Below are positions 1-6,249 of a stretch of 9,581 nt of DNA, one piece after another. The stretch's first letter is position 1, and each line of letters begins with the position of its first letter. A model generated the notes under the pieces. The model made no database searches. It was not told the DNA's origin and was given only the letters and a program-made list of their open reading frames with translations. The stretch covers positions 1 to 9,581 of the forward strand of contig DTZC01000266.1 in NCBI GenBank assembly GCA_012961565.1, written 5' to 3'. The position numbers were made by a program, and so were the translations under genes. The DNA is from Dehalococcoidia bacterium (lineage in GTDB: Bacteria; Chloroflexota; Dehalococcoidia; GIF9; UBA5629).

Positions 1-98
1 ACTTCCTCTCCTCTTACTGTTCTATAGAGCTACCTCCTTTGTGTGGCATCGCGAGGGGTGTCAGCCGCTGCTGTATCCAGTGACAGCAAGAGGCATTC
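1..98. repeat. Left copy of 98-bp terminal direct repeat
   Basis: Bases 1-98 are identical to bases 9484-9581, in the same orientation. The identity starts at the first base and ends at the last base of the window. That is the signature of a circular molecule whose ends overlap in an assembly (unit length 9,483 bp). A genuine direct repeat flanking the segment would look the same. The repeat contains a short inverted repeat (GCTGT, 8-base loop, ACAGC) and no gene I can identify. It lies downstream of the yraN-like remnant on the minus strand. Confidence 0.95.
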
Positions 99-122
99 CT
101 CGAGGGGGGTCTTATGCGGTTG

Positions 123-338
123 TCAATCGCAAGTGATAGCATTTTCAATGAGTTCCACCCTGACGGCTTTGCCTTCTTGGTCCAGCTCTACGGCGACGAA
201 ATCTATGCGCCATAGAGAGGGCAGGTCTCTGTGGCTGCCAGTGTCAAGGTGGGAGGCTAGAGCGTGAGCATAGACAGGACAGAAGTAGCCAGATTTAGGG
301 GTTTCGAAAATATGGCAGCGGTTCTGTTTCCTTTCCGG
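123..338 (-). pseudogene. yraN: Remnant resembling YraN/UPF0102 family C-terminus
   Basis: The minus strand reads open from after a TAA at 341-339 to a TGA at 125-123, giving 71 codons with no ATG, GTG or TTG start. The last 30 or so residues read LPSLWRIDFVAVELDQEG followed by KAVRVELIENAI. This resembles the end of YraN (UPF0102) endonuclease-fold proteins, where a W/F-R-x-D-x-V-A-V-E-L strand is followed by an ...IENA tail. The upstream part (about residues 1-38) does not match the family pattern. The N-terminal half with the catalytic-type E-x-D...E-V-K residues is absent in all three minus frames of 340-480. I infer a decayed or truncated gene copy. The family assignment rests on recall of the C-terminal pattern only. 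Confidence 0.5.
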
Positions 339-451
339 TTATGCTCCCCCTGCCAGATGTTTCTAGCCTTCCCAACCTAAATGTCCAGTTTCGGAGGTTC
401 ACTCACGAGGAGAAGCCCCTCAGCAGTTTTGCACGGAGGCTTAGCACCTAG

Positions 452-482
452 AAAAAAGCGGTCTAGATAACTTGGTTATCTG
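452..482 (-). terminator. Possible weak rho-independent terminator of the FDH operon
   Basis: On the minus strand, just after the ferredoxin stop at 486, AGATAAC and GTTATCT (481-465) form a 7-bp stem with a 3-base loop, extended by a possible G-T pair. A run of six T follows at 457-452. The stem is AT-rich and seven or eight bases separate it from the T run, so it is not a strong terminator. Its position at the end of the co-directional gene set is what makes it plausible. Confidence 0.45.
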
Positions 483-485
483 TTC

Positions 486-767
486 CTATCCACCTTGAGA
501 GCGCTTTTTCAGGGCTTCGATTCTTTCAACAAGATTGCTCGCCATTTCCTTAAGCGAGCTGATAGTAGCTTGCAGTTCCCCCCTTGATACTGGGGCTAAC
601 TCAATAATTGCTCCTTGCGGGCAGAGGTTGAGGCAAAGGCGGCACTGAGTGCATCGACTCTGGTCTATTGTTGCCTCACCCCAGCGGATGGAAATGGCTC
701 CTGTGGGGCAATTCTCGGCACACAGCCCACATCCAAGGCATAGTTCTCTCCTCACTTTAAGCATCAT
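486..767 (-). CDS. 2x[4Fe-4S] ferredoxin with C-terminal helical tail
   Basis: A 93-residue soluble electron carrier. Two bacterial-type [4Fe-4S] motifs are visible: C10-x2-C13-x2-C16-x3-C20-P and C39-x2-C42-x2-C45-x3-C49-P. Residues 62-90 are rich in Leu, Glu and Lys and should form an amphipathic helix, possibly for partner docking. The ATG is preceded by AGGAGCAAA, a good ribosome binding site; a second Met directly follows and could also be used. It is the last gene of the minus-strand operon, 64 bases beyond the end of the broken peptide deformylase gene and just before the terminator-like hairpin. It probably accepts or delivers low-potential electrons for the FDH complex. It could instead be a small subunit of that complex. 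Confidence 0.85.
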   Translation of the reverse strand: MMLKVRRELCLGCGLCAENCPTGAISIRWGEATIDQSRCTQCRLCLNLCPQGAIIELAPVSRGELQATISSLKEMASNLVERIEALKKRSQGG

Positions 768-779
768 TTTGCTCCTACG

Positions 780-797
780 CTTATCTTACCTGATAAG
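780..797. promoter_or_regulatory. Inverted repeat upstream of terminal ferredoxin
   Basis: CTTATC, a 6-base spacer (TTACCT) and GATAAG form a perfect 6-bp inverted repeat. It lies 13 bases upstream of the ferredoxin start and covers the leader just before the ribosome binding site. It could be an operator or an mRNA hairpin affecting translation. No convincing -35/-10 pair accompanies it, and a repeat this short can occur by chance. Confidence 0.25.
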
Positions 798-831
798 ATG
801 TAGTCAGCATGAGGTTGGTCAGCAAAAGAGC

Positions 832-1420
832 CTAGGCAAAACCTGTTGGACTCCTGTAATCTTGACTAGCTGGCAGATACCTTATTTGGCTTGGATATTC
901 ATAGCTCCCATTTGGCTTGCACCCCGCCTCAGCTATGTCACTTTTGGGTGCTCTCCCATGGTCAACTTGATGTAGTTTACCCTGACTTTCGACATGGTCG
1001 ATATACAACACCCTGTCAAGGTGGTCAATCTCGTGTTCCAAAGCCTCTACCATTAGACCGCTGGCTTTGATCTTAATTCTTTTGCCTCTACGGTCGATGC
1101 CTGTGACGGTCACTTGAGCCGACCTTTTTATCTCGACGGAATAGCCAGGGATACTCAGGCAGCTTTCAGTCACCTCTTGTTCTCCAGTGCGTTTAACAAT
1201 TTCCAGGTTAATAATGGCCATAGGTTGTCCGTCTGGCATCTAGCTGATGATAAGCCGCAGCGCAGCCCCGCTTGCGGGGCAGCCAGTCCTAGGCTGTTTG
1301 CCTGCTGCATTGCTTCTATCGTGTCGTCAATGATCTGCTGTATTGATTTATCGATGGCGGACACCTTTTGGCTTTCTGCCTCGGTAGGGAATCCACGGGG
1401 AACCGACAGATGCGTAGCAT
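832..1420 (-). pseudogene. def: Peptide deformylase pseudogene (two frameshifts plus stop)
   Basis: Peptide deformylase removes the formyl group from nascent proteins. All three metal-site motifs can be found, but in different frames. The start is ATG at 1420 after AGGGGACAGCA; the first 19 codons (MLRICRFP...RQKAKR) match a deformylase N-terminus. A shift in a four-A run (1366-1369) moves into a second frame reading VSAIDKSIQQ...SLGLAAPQAG (motif 1). A second shift at 1256-1265, where CTGCG occurs twice in tandem, leads to a third frame with LRLIIS, then a TAG stop (1242-1240) where Glu is expected. The third frame then reads MPDGQPMAI...ESCLSIPG (motif 2, normally EGCLS) and ALEHEIDHL (motif 3). 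Homology fades near 961; the frame stays open to 832. Three independent lesions argue for a real pseudogene rather than one sequencing error. Confidence 0.85.
1265..1280. repeat. GC-rich perfect inverted repeat in def pseudogene
   Basis: GCCCCGC, TT, GCGGGGC is a perfect 7-bp inverted repeat. It lies in the codons for the conserved AAPQAG motif, immediately next to the second frameshift. It is probably a by-product of the motif's codon choice. A hairpin next to a tandem CTGCG pair is also a plausible site for replication slippage. Confidence 0.5.
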
Positions 1421-1501
1421 TGCTGTCCCCTTGCCTAATCCACTGGGTTCTTGTGACCTTATATCTATTAGACGGGACACATCTGAAACTATTCCCCAGA
1501 C

Positions 1502-2194
1502 TCATGGGGCACCGCTTGCTAGAGATGTTAGAGTTTTAGCTTTTTCCACAGAGACGTCTGGTTTGGTAACAAGGGCACCTACTGGGCAGACAGCGGCGCA
1601 GGCAAGACAGCCATTGCATCCAGCCTCAGCTAAAGGGATGCCACATATCGTACTGACCTTGGTATCGATGCCCTTGAAGGCAAAGTCAAGGATGCCAGTG
1701 CCCTGCTCGTGGCATATCCAGACACATTTGCCACACAAAACGCACTTATTGGGGTCATAGGTAAATAGAGGGTGGCTTGAATCTGCGGGTAAATCACGCG
1801 GGATCTGCCTCAATCTTGAGAGCTTTAGCTTCAAACCGAGGCGTGATGCAATGTTTTGCAGCTCACAGCTTCTATTCTTAGCGCAATGGCGGCAATCGAG
1901 CTTGTGCTGGGAGAGTAGGAGCTCAAAGGCAGTGTTTCTCAGCCTTTTAACCTTAGGCGTATTAAGATGCACCACAATGCCATCGGCAACTGGCTCCGTG
2001 CAGGCAGTGACAGGGGCTGGTCTTCCCTCGATTTCAACAAAACAGAGCCGACAGGAGGCTAATGGTGGCGTGACCTGTCTAATAGCACACAAATTAGGGA
2101 TATAAAAGCCATTGTCCAGGGCGACCCAGAGTAGCCTCTCTCCTTTTTGAGCCTTCACATCCACCCCGTCAATGGTCAAAGTAACCTGTGCCAT
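1502..2194 (-). CDS. NuoG/HoxU-like Fe-S electron-transfer subunit of formate dehydrogenase
   Basis: 230 residues, matching in order the N-terminal quarter of NuoG, the HoxU subunit, or the N-terminal extension of clostridial FdhA. A plant-type [2Fe-2S] domain has C36, C48, C51 and C65. An NADH-G type cluster has H97, C101, C104 and C110. Two [4Fe-4S] clusters follow: C151-x2-C154-x2-C157-x3-C161 and C193-x2-C196-x2-C199-x3-C203-PVGAL. It has no catalytic domain, so it should be a cytoplasmic wire of four clusters. The start follows TAGGAAACCACAG, which gives a ribosome binding site. It lies 48 bases after the TrxR-like flavoprotein gene, suggesting these two form an electron-exchange module serving FdhA, which here lacks such an extension. 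The stop overlaps an unrelated out-of-frame ATG (ATGA) leading into the def pseudogene region. Confidence 0.88.
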   Translation of the reverse strand: MAQVTLTIDGVDVKAQKGERLLWVALDNGFYIPNLCAIRQVTPPLASCRLCFVEIEGRPAPVTACTEPVADGIVVHLNTPKVKRLRNTAFELLLSQHKLDCRHCAKNRSCELQNIASRLGLKLKLSRLRQIPRDLPADSSHPLFTYDPNKCVLCGKCVWICHEQGTGILDFAFKGIDTKVSTICGIPLAEAGCNGCLACAAVCPVGALVTKPDVSVEKAKTLTSLASGAP

Positions 2195-2242
2195 CTGTGG
2201 TTTCCTATCATCGTATCAATTGACGTGCCAGCCGAGCAGCGC

Positions 2243-3235
2243 TTAGTGGAGCATGGCCATATATTCGTCAGCGTACTTGCCGTTTTTAGCTCCTTCGAAC
2301 ATCTCTCCCCTCTTGACCTTTTCCAACGCCAGGTACTCGCTGGCTGCCATGCCAGCGGAAGCCCCTTCGCTGGCTGCTGTAATAAGGTGACGCTCACTAC
2401 CAGTGATTTCTCCACAGGCAAATATCCCTGCCTTACTGGTCATCATCTTACCGTCGATTTTTACAAAGGCGCCTTTCATTACCAACCCTGCTTCCTGTGC
2501 CAGCTTAGTATTCGGCTCTGTCCCCACACAGATAACTATCCAGTCAATCTTTATTTCCTTCTGCTCCCCAGTCTTATTGTTTATCACAACTGCTGTCTCT
2601 ACTTGGTTGCCACCCTTTATTTCGGTCAGTTCTGTGTTGTACCAGATTTGTACTCCCTCTTTTTGCAGTCTTCTGGTCATGATGGGATATGTGCGAAGCG
2701 ACTCCCTTCGATGTACCAGTATCACCTCGCTTGCCATAGTTTTAGCAAGCAGGGCGCTCTTGGCTGTGGTGTTTCCACCACCAACTACCAGCACCCGTTT
2801 CCCAGAGAACTGGCTCACATCCCGCTTGGCATAATAGGAGATACCTTTACTGACAAACCTCTCCTCACCTGGCACTCCGAGCTTTTGCATTATACTACCA
2901 GTGGCAAGAATGATAACCTGCGCTTTATATTCGCTCTTCTCTGTAGTCACAACCTTGTCCTCAGCCCTAAGACTGACGGCCCTTTCGTACCGTAGTTCTG
3001 CGCCGACTCCTAAGGGAGGTGGTGAAGTGACCTGTTTCTGCATGGTTTCCATCAATAGAGCCCCGTCCCCGGGTAGAAAACCGGGGTAATTACTTACGGT
3101 ATAAGCAATGGCACCCTGTCCCCCGGTCCAGCTAGCCTCCAATACCAGTGTGCTCCAGCCGTCGAGCTGGGTGAAGATTGCTGCTGACAATCCAGCAGGG
3201 CCGCCACCGATTATAATTACGTCGCGTTCTTCCAT
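2243..3235 (-). CDS. Thioredoxin-reductase-like FAD/NAD(P)H oxidoreductase lacking the CxxC pair
   Basis: 330 residues, the usual length for a low-Mr thioredoxin reductase. FAD-binding GGGPAG is at 10-15, the ATG motif at 111-113, the NAD(P)H-binding VGGGNTTA at 151-158, HRRESLR at 175-181 (the HRRxxxR pattern usually favours NADPH), and the second FAD motif GIFACGEITG at 270-279. The redox-active CATC normally found before the second Rossmann motif is replaced by YAKR at 135-138. It therefore should not reduce thioredoxin by the classical route. It may be a ferredoxin-NAD(P)+ reductase-like enzyme (such YumC/TrxR-like proteins also lack the cysteines) or the flavin subunit of the FDH complex. 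The start was chosen because GGAGGTGAAA directly precedes ATG at 3235; a frame open further upstream to 3283 lacks such a site. Next downstream is the NuoG-like Fe-S protein, its likely electron partner. Confidence 0.88.
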   Translation of the reverse strand: MEERDVIIIGGGPAGLSAAIFTQLDGWSTLVLEASWTGGQGAIAYTVSNYPGFLPGDGALLMETMQKQVTSPPPLGVGAELRYERAVSLRAEDKVVTTEKSEYKAQVIILATGSIMQKLGVPGEERFVSKGISYYAKRDVSQFSGKRVLVVGGGNTTAKSALLAKTMASEVILVHRRESLRTYPIMTRRLQKEGVQIWYNTELTEIKGGNQVETAVVINNKTGEQKEIKIDWIVICVGTEPNTKLAQEAGLVMKGAFVKIDGKMMTSKAGIFACGEITGSERHLITAASEGASAGMAASEYLALEKVKRGEMFEGAKNGKYADEYMAMLH

Positions 3236-3301
3236 TTTCACCTCCTCTTCCAAAGATGCCTCTTCCACTCTGCCAGTTTGCACGAGGTTTTCTCTAGTGT
3301 C

Positions 3302-3493
3302 CTATTGAGCTGAGGCCTTCCAGGCAACCAACAGTTCCCCAGCAAGCTGGGACCTCAAATGCTGAGGCCAGCATCCTTTGACAAATTTGAGAATTGCCTC
3401 TAGTACATTTGACTCATCGGCAAGTATTGTTGCTCCGACATTCCAGCCACATTTTTGGCAGCAAACTTGACAAGTGACCTCTATCTCTGACAT
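3302..3493 (-). CDS. Small Cys-rich protein of unknown function (CxxCCxxC)
   Basis: 63 residues from ATG at 3493, preceded by an ideal site (AGGGAGG, 5-base spacing). I do not recognise a family. Cysteines C8, C11, C12 and C15 form CxxCCxxC, and C41 and H45 appear in a CWPQH stretch, so zinc, Fe-S or another thiophilic metal could be bound. The middle (residues 22-40) looks helical. The frame stays open upstream to an ATG at 3655, which would add 54 polar residues, but no well-placed ribosome binding site precedes it. The 249 bases between here and the ferredoxin gene otherwise hold only a 5-bp hairpin (3717-3729) and no other gene I can see. Its place among redox genes suggests an accessory role. 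Confidence 0.6.
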   Translation of the reverse strand: MSEIEVTCQVCCQKCGWNVGATILADESNVLEAILKFVKGCWPQHLRSQLAGELLVAWKASAQ

Positions 3494-3742
3494 ATCATCC
3501 TCCCTGTGACCTAAGGCAAGGCTATTTAGCTGTGAAGTTCTAGCCCAGTTGGGCATTATTGTGTGATATTGCTGCTGGATGCCTTCATGAGTATCTCCTC
3601 GTGGGCTTTGCGGATCGTGGGGTCTGCTATTGAATTCGGCACATTGGTTTGTCATAATCTAGCATCCAATCCACCTGCTCCTTTCTATTTTGCCAATACC
3701 TTTCTTCCAAATCGCTAGCCCTTTGGGCTTAACAATTCAAGT

Positions 3743-3952
3743 TCATACTACGCGGATTGCCTCAAGCGGGCATGCCGGAACACATTTGGCACAACCTTTA
3801 CAGAAACGTGATGGATGCGAAAATGGAAATTCAAAGGGAGCTTCTTGTCTTAAGACCTTGTTTGGACATTCTAACATGGCAGCACATATCCCGCGGTCAC
3901 ATTTTTGAGGGTTGCATCTGTGGTAATCAATCATAGCTATCGGATTTGGCAT
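3743..3952 (-). CDS. Ferredoxin-like protein with eight cysteines
   Basis: 69 residues. The second half has a clear [4Fe-4S] motif, C51-x2-C54-x2-C57-x3-C61-P. The first half has C13-x4-C18-x4-C23-x5-C29-P, a wide-spaced arrangement starting CNPQKC that recalls the first cluster of the ferredoxin domain in ABCE1/RLI-type proteins rather than ordinary clostridial ferredoxin. No ATPase domain follows, so it is a stand-alone protein. The start lies 15 bases after the J-domain gene's stop. GAGGG lies about 12 bases upstream, so the ribosome binding site is a little distant; M7 is a possible alternative start. It is likely a cytoplasmic electron carrier for the FDH pathway. Confidence 0.75.
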   Translation of the reverse strand: MPNPIAMIDYHRCNPQKCDRGICAAMLECPNKVLRQEAPFEFPFSHPSRFCKGCAKCVPACPLEAIRVV

Positions 3953-3967
3953 CGTTTTACTTTGCCC

Positions 3968-4267
3968 TCAAATGCCTTCAAACCAACCATAAACATATCT
4001 TCTCACGTAGGCCTCATCAGGATAAGCTCTATCTACCTCCTCCTGCTTGAACGAATATTTATACCGGGAACAATATTCCATTAGCAGCTTGTACGAGCGG
4101 TTTAGGTTTTTCATCATTTCTTCACTTTGGGCATTTTTATTGCCGCTCTTATCTGGATGGTACAGGAAAGCCTTTTTCCTGTAAGCCTGTTTTATTTCTT
4201 CGAAGCTGGCGAATTCCCCAAGGCCTAATAATCTCCTCGCTTTGTCTATTTCTTCGAAGCTGGCCAT
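3968..4267 (-). CDS. Short J-domain (DnaJ-like) protein
   Basis: 99 residues. A J-domain spans roughly 8-66, with the HPD tripeptide at 37-39 that stimulates DnaK ATPase. A basic helix II (QAYRKKAFLYH) precedes it and NRSYKLLMEY (helix IV) follows. There is no Gly/Phe-rich region, zinc-finger domain or C-terminal substrate-binding domain, so this is a minimal class III co-chaperone. The last 30 residues are aromatic and charged (YVRRYVYGWFEG) and may bind a specific client. Short J-proteins such as HscB serve Fe-S cluster transfer. The operon context suggests help in assembling the FDH or its Fe-S partners, which is inference. It sits 61 bases after the thioredoxin stop. The ribosome binding site (GAGGATAGG) is somewhat far from the ATG. 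Confidence 0.85.
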   Translation of the reverse strand: MASFEEIDKARRLLGLGEFASFEEIKQAYRKKAFLYHPDKSGNKNAQSEEMMKNLNRSYKLLMEYCSRYKYSFKQEEVDRAYPDEAYVRRYVYGWFEGI

Positions 4268-4328
4268 GAGTAATGTTTTCCTATCCTCGTATTTGATAGC
4301 AAGTGTACTTTCGTTTTGACAGGTATAG

Positions 4329-4646
4329 CTATAGTTGTGCCTCGACCTTGACTCGAATGACGTTCTCGGGAACAGCGCCGAGGCTCTCGTCCACCACCTT
4401 GCCGGCGCTGAAAAACAACAATAGTGGTATGCTCATAACCTGATATCTTCTAGCTGCCTGAGGATTTTCATCAACATTTAACTTGCAGAACTTTACTTTA
4501 CCCTCATACTCGTTTGACAGCTTTTCGGTTATTGGGGCAATCACCAGGCAAGGACCACACCATGGCGCCCAGAAGTCCACAACAACAGGTATGTTGGACT
4601 TCAGTACCTCATCTTCAAAGTCCTCGTCTGTGATTTCTATTACCAT
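4329..4646 (-). CDS. trxA: Thioredoxin
   Basis: 105 residues, full length for a single-domain thioredoxin. The redox site is WCGPC at 29-33, in the usual DFWAPWCGPC context, and the cis-proline is P74 in MSIP. There is no signal peptide, so it is cytoplasmic. It reduces protein disulfides. A GAGGAG element lies about 11 bases before the ATG. Sitting between FDH subunit genes and a J-domain gene, it may keep the Cys-rich Fe-S proteins or the CsoR-type regulator reduced. The flavoprotein encoded later in the operon looks like a thioredoxin reductase but lacks the cysteines to recycle it, so the reductase for this thioredoxin is probably elsewhere. Confidence 0.93.
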   Translation of the reverse strand: MVIEITDEDFEDEVLKSNIPVVVDFWAPWCGPCLVIAPITEKLSNEYEGKVKFCKLNVDENPQAARRYQVMSIPLLLFFSAGKVVDESLGAVPENVIRVKVEAQL

Positions 4647-4714
4647 TCCCGTTGTATCTCCTCATAATCTTCATTTTCTAAATGCGGTGCATTTTCACTG
4701 CCCTCCTCGTACCA

Positions 4715-4924
4715 CTAAGTCCCTGTGGAGTCAGCTTGCTCGGTCTGGTGTTTAAGGTCTTCGTTCAGCATCTTTTGCGTTATTAAGAGCTTGCATAGGC
4801 TCATCTCATTGTCGGTGCAAGCCCAGCCTGCAACGAGTGCTCCCCTGCTTGAGTCGTTCTGCCATTTCTCTAATTTCTGCTCCGTCTCCCGAGTGGTACT
4901 TTGCAGCACAATTGCCACAGCCAT
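4715..4924 (-). CDS. Hypothetical 69-residue protein, possibly frameshifted at its 5' end
   Basis: The stretch of 388 bases between fdhB and thioredoxin holds one candidate, which I do not recognise. From ATG at 4924 it reads 69 residues, hydrophilic and helical (ETEQKLEKWQND..., then a C-W/C-rich middle). Its ATG has no good ribosome binding site. The same frame is open back to a TAG near 4983, adding about 18 plausible residues. A strong AAGGAGG (5003-4997) is ideally placed for a GTG at 4989, but that start runs in a different frame and stops after about 39 codons. One base change near 4975-4985 would join the two. It is either a small protein with a 5' lesion or sequence error, or a chance open frame. 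Confidence 0.35.
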   Translation of the reverse strand: MAVAIVLQSTTRETEQKLEKWQNDSSRGALVAGWACTDNEMSLCKLLITQKMLNEDLKHQTEQADSTGT

Positions 4925-5034
4925 ACCCGCTTGGCCAGGCTTGAGATGCTCAGAATCTCGGTAATTGGCTTCAGGATGCTAGCATGCACAGGGAAACCTC
5001 CTTATGTATTTTTGTATTTTGATGAAAATTGGGA

Positions 5035-6249
5035 CTAAAAGGTAACATCGACCCCACTCAGACTTAGTTCCTGGTCTGTGACCGTCCTTAACGGGGGGAG
5101 CTGACCTATATCCCTCCCTGGCTGATATTTGAAGATGTCTTGCAGTTCTATATTCAAAAGGAAGATTAGGCGGGACAGCGGGAGCTCCATGGTACAGACA
5201 TCCTGGCACTGCCCACAATTAACGCAGGAGTCCATCACATGCGTAATCCGGACCATGGGGAACATCACATCTGGCGGGATTTCGCCTGGTGGCACCAATC
5301 CTCTATCAGCTTCTAAATGGCAGTCCTTACAGTAACATATTGGACAGGCGTCGCGACAACCATAGCATTTGATGCAGCGGGCGAATTGGCTAAACCAATA
5401 CCCGAACCTCTGGTTGATGTTCATTTGCTTCAAGCTGGAGAAATCCCTCTCTTGCCATCGCTTAGCCATTTGTATCGCATCGTCATCTTTTTTTCTTCTA
5501 ACTTGTACTGCCTCAGGCTCGGGTTGTGTAACGCTAATGTAGCCGGCTGAGACGGCAGCGTCAATAAGGTCGGCACCCTTTTCTGTATAGACCTGGACAA
5601 AAGTCGTGCTCTTATCTGAGGTTCCCCATTTGCCGCAGGCAATATCTGCCATTATCGGGATGTTCGTCTCGCACCTGCGACAGTTCTCGCGCCTACCGTA
5701 TCCTTGCTCTTCTATTTCTGTTAGTCTCTTCTCCTTTCGTGTACCATCCGCCAGTGTGATTACCAGCTTATCATCATCGATATCTTCAGCAGAGACATCT
5801 GCTGGGTCTATCCCAAACACCTCCCTCATCATCTTCTCGGCTCTGACTGAGGGCAGAGTACCGGTGCAGTTGAGACCGATGAGGATTAAGTTATCCAGTT
5901 TTATCTGGTTTCTCTTGGCCAGCTCGATGATTGCCTTAGCGTCGCACGGTTTAACAACAATAGCTACCTTCAGACCAGAGGCACCATCCATATATTCCTT
6001 TACATAGCGGGCTATGTTTGGTGAAGTGCAGTGTAACGCGCCAGCAGTCTCTATAACCTTGCCTGGTTCGGAGATTAACACTGGGACACCGTCATACCTG
6101 TTGCCATTCCTCGCCTTCACTGCAACCACGGCGTCTACCCTTTTGCTCTCCAGTGCAAATTTGAGCAGTGAAGTGACCACACCGCCACATTCGCCTTTTT
6201 TCAGTATTTCCTTATCTGTGGTGCTAGCTATATATTGCTCTCTTTTCAT
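5035..6249 (-). CDS. fdhB: FrhB/FdhB-family flavin and Fe-S subunit of formate dehydrogenase
   Basis: 404 residues from ATG at 6249. This family, the beta subunits of F420-dependent hydrogenases and formate dehydrogenases, binds FAD and passes electrons between Fe-S clusters and F420 or another hydride carrier. N-terminal FrhB-type signatures are GECGG at 19-23 and KPCDAKAI at 100-107. The C-terminal FrhB domain has C190-x2-C193 followed by ADIACGKWG at 201-209. The far C-terminus adds ferredoxin-like clusters: C292-x2-C295-x2-C298-x3-C302, extra cysteines at 305, 307 and 310, and C342-x2-C345-x2-C348-x3-C352. The start overlaps the fdhA stop by 4 bases (ATGA) with GAGGTGAAGA in front, indicating translational coupling. 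A frame open upstream to 6276 is less likely. Whether it uses F420, NAD(P) or only relays electrons cannot be told from sequence. Confidence 0.88.
   Translation of the reverse strand: MKREQYIASTTDKEILKKGECGGVVTSLLKFALESKRVDAVVAVKARNGNRYDGVPVLISEPGKVIETAGALHCTSPNIARYVKEYMDGASGLKVAIVVKPCDAKAIIELAKRNQIKLDNLILIGLNCTGTLPSVRAEKMMREVFGIDPADVSAEDIDDDKLVITLADGTRKEKRLTEIEEQGYGRRENCRRCETNIPIMADIACGKWGTSDKSTTFVQVYTEKGADLIDAAVSAGYISVTQPEPEAVQVRRKKDDDAIQMAKRWQERDFSSLKQMNINQRFGYWFSQFARCIKCYGCRDACPICYCKDCHLEADRGLVPPGEIPPDVMFPMVRITHVMDSCVNCGQCQDVCTMELPLSRLIFLLNIELQDIFKYQPGRDIGQLPPLRTVTDQELSLSGVDVTF

Noticed and set aside
1..98. Insertion sequence or transposon ends
   Set aside because: The end repeats are direct, not inverted, and no transposase or integrase is present in the window.
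1421..1505. Separate small gene starting at the ATGA overlap with the NuoG-like gene
   Set aside because: The frame runs straight into the second frame of the def pseudogene, and the deformylase start at 1420 with its own ribosome binding site explains the downstream homology; the first 28 residues have no recognisable features.
2147..2995. Long plus-strand open frame of 282 codons
   Set aside because: It lies antisense to the TrxR-like gene, has no ribosome binding site or family motif, and the opposite strand carries clear FAD and NAD(P)H motifs.
4680..4705. GAGGAGG followed by an ATG before thioredoxin (minus strand)
   Set aside because: The frame stops after four codons. The thioredoxin start with its own GAGGAG is further on. 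A leader peptide cannot be supported.
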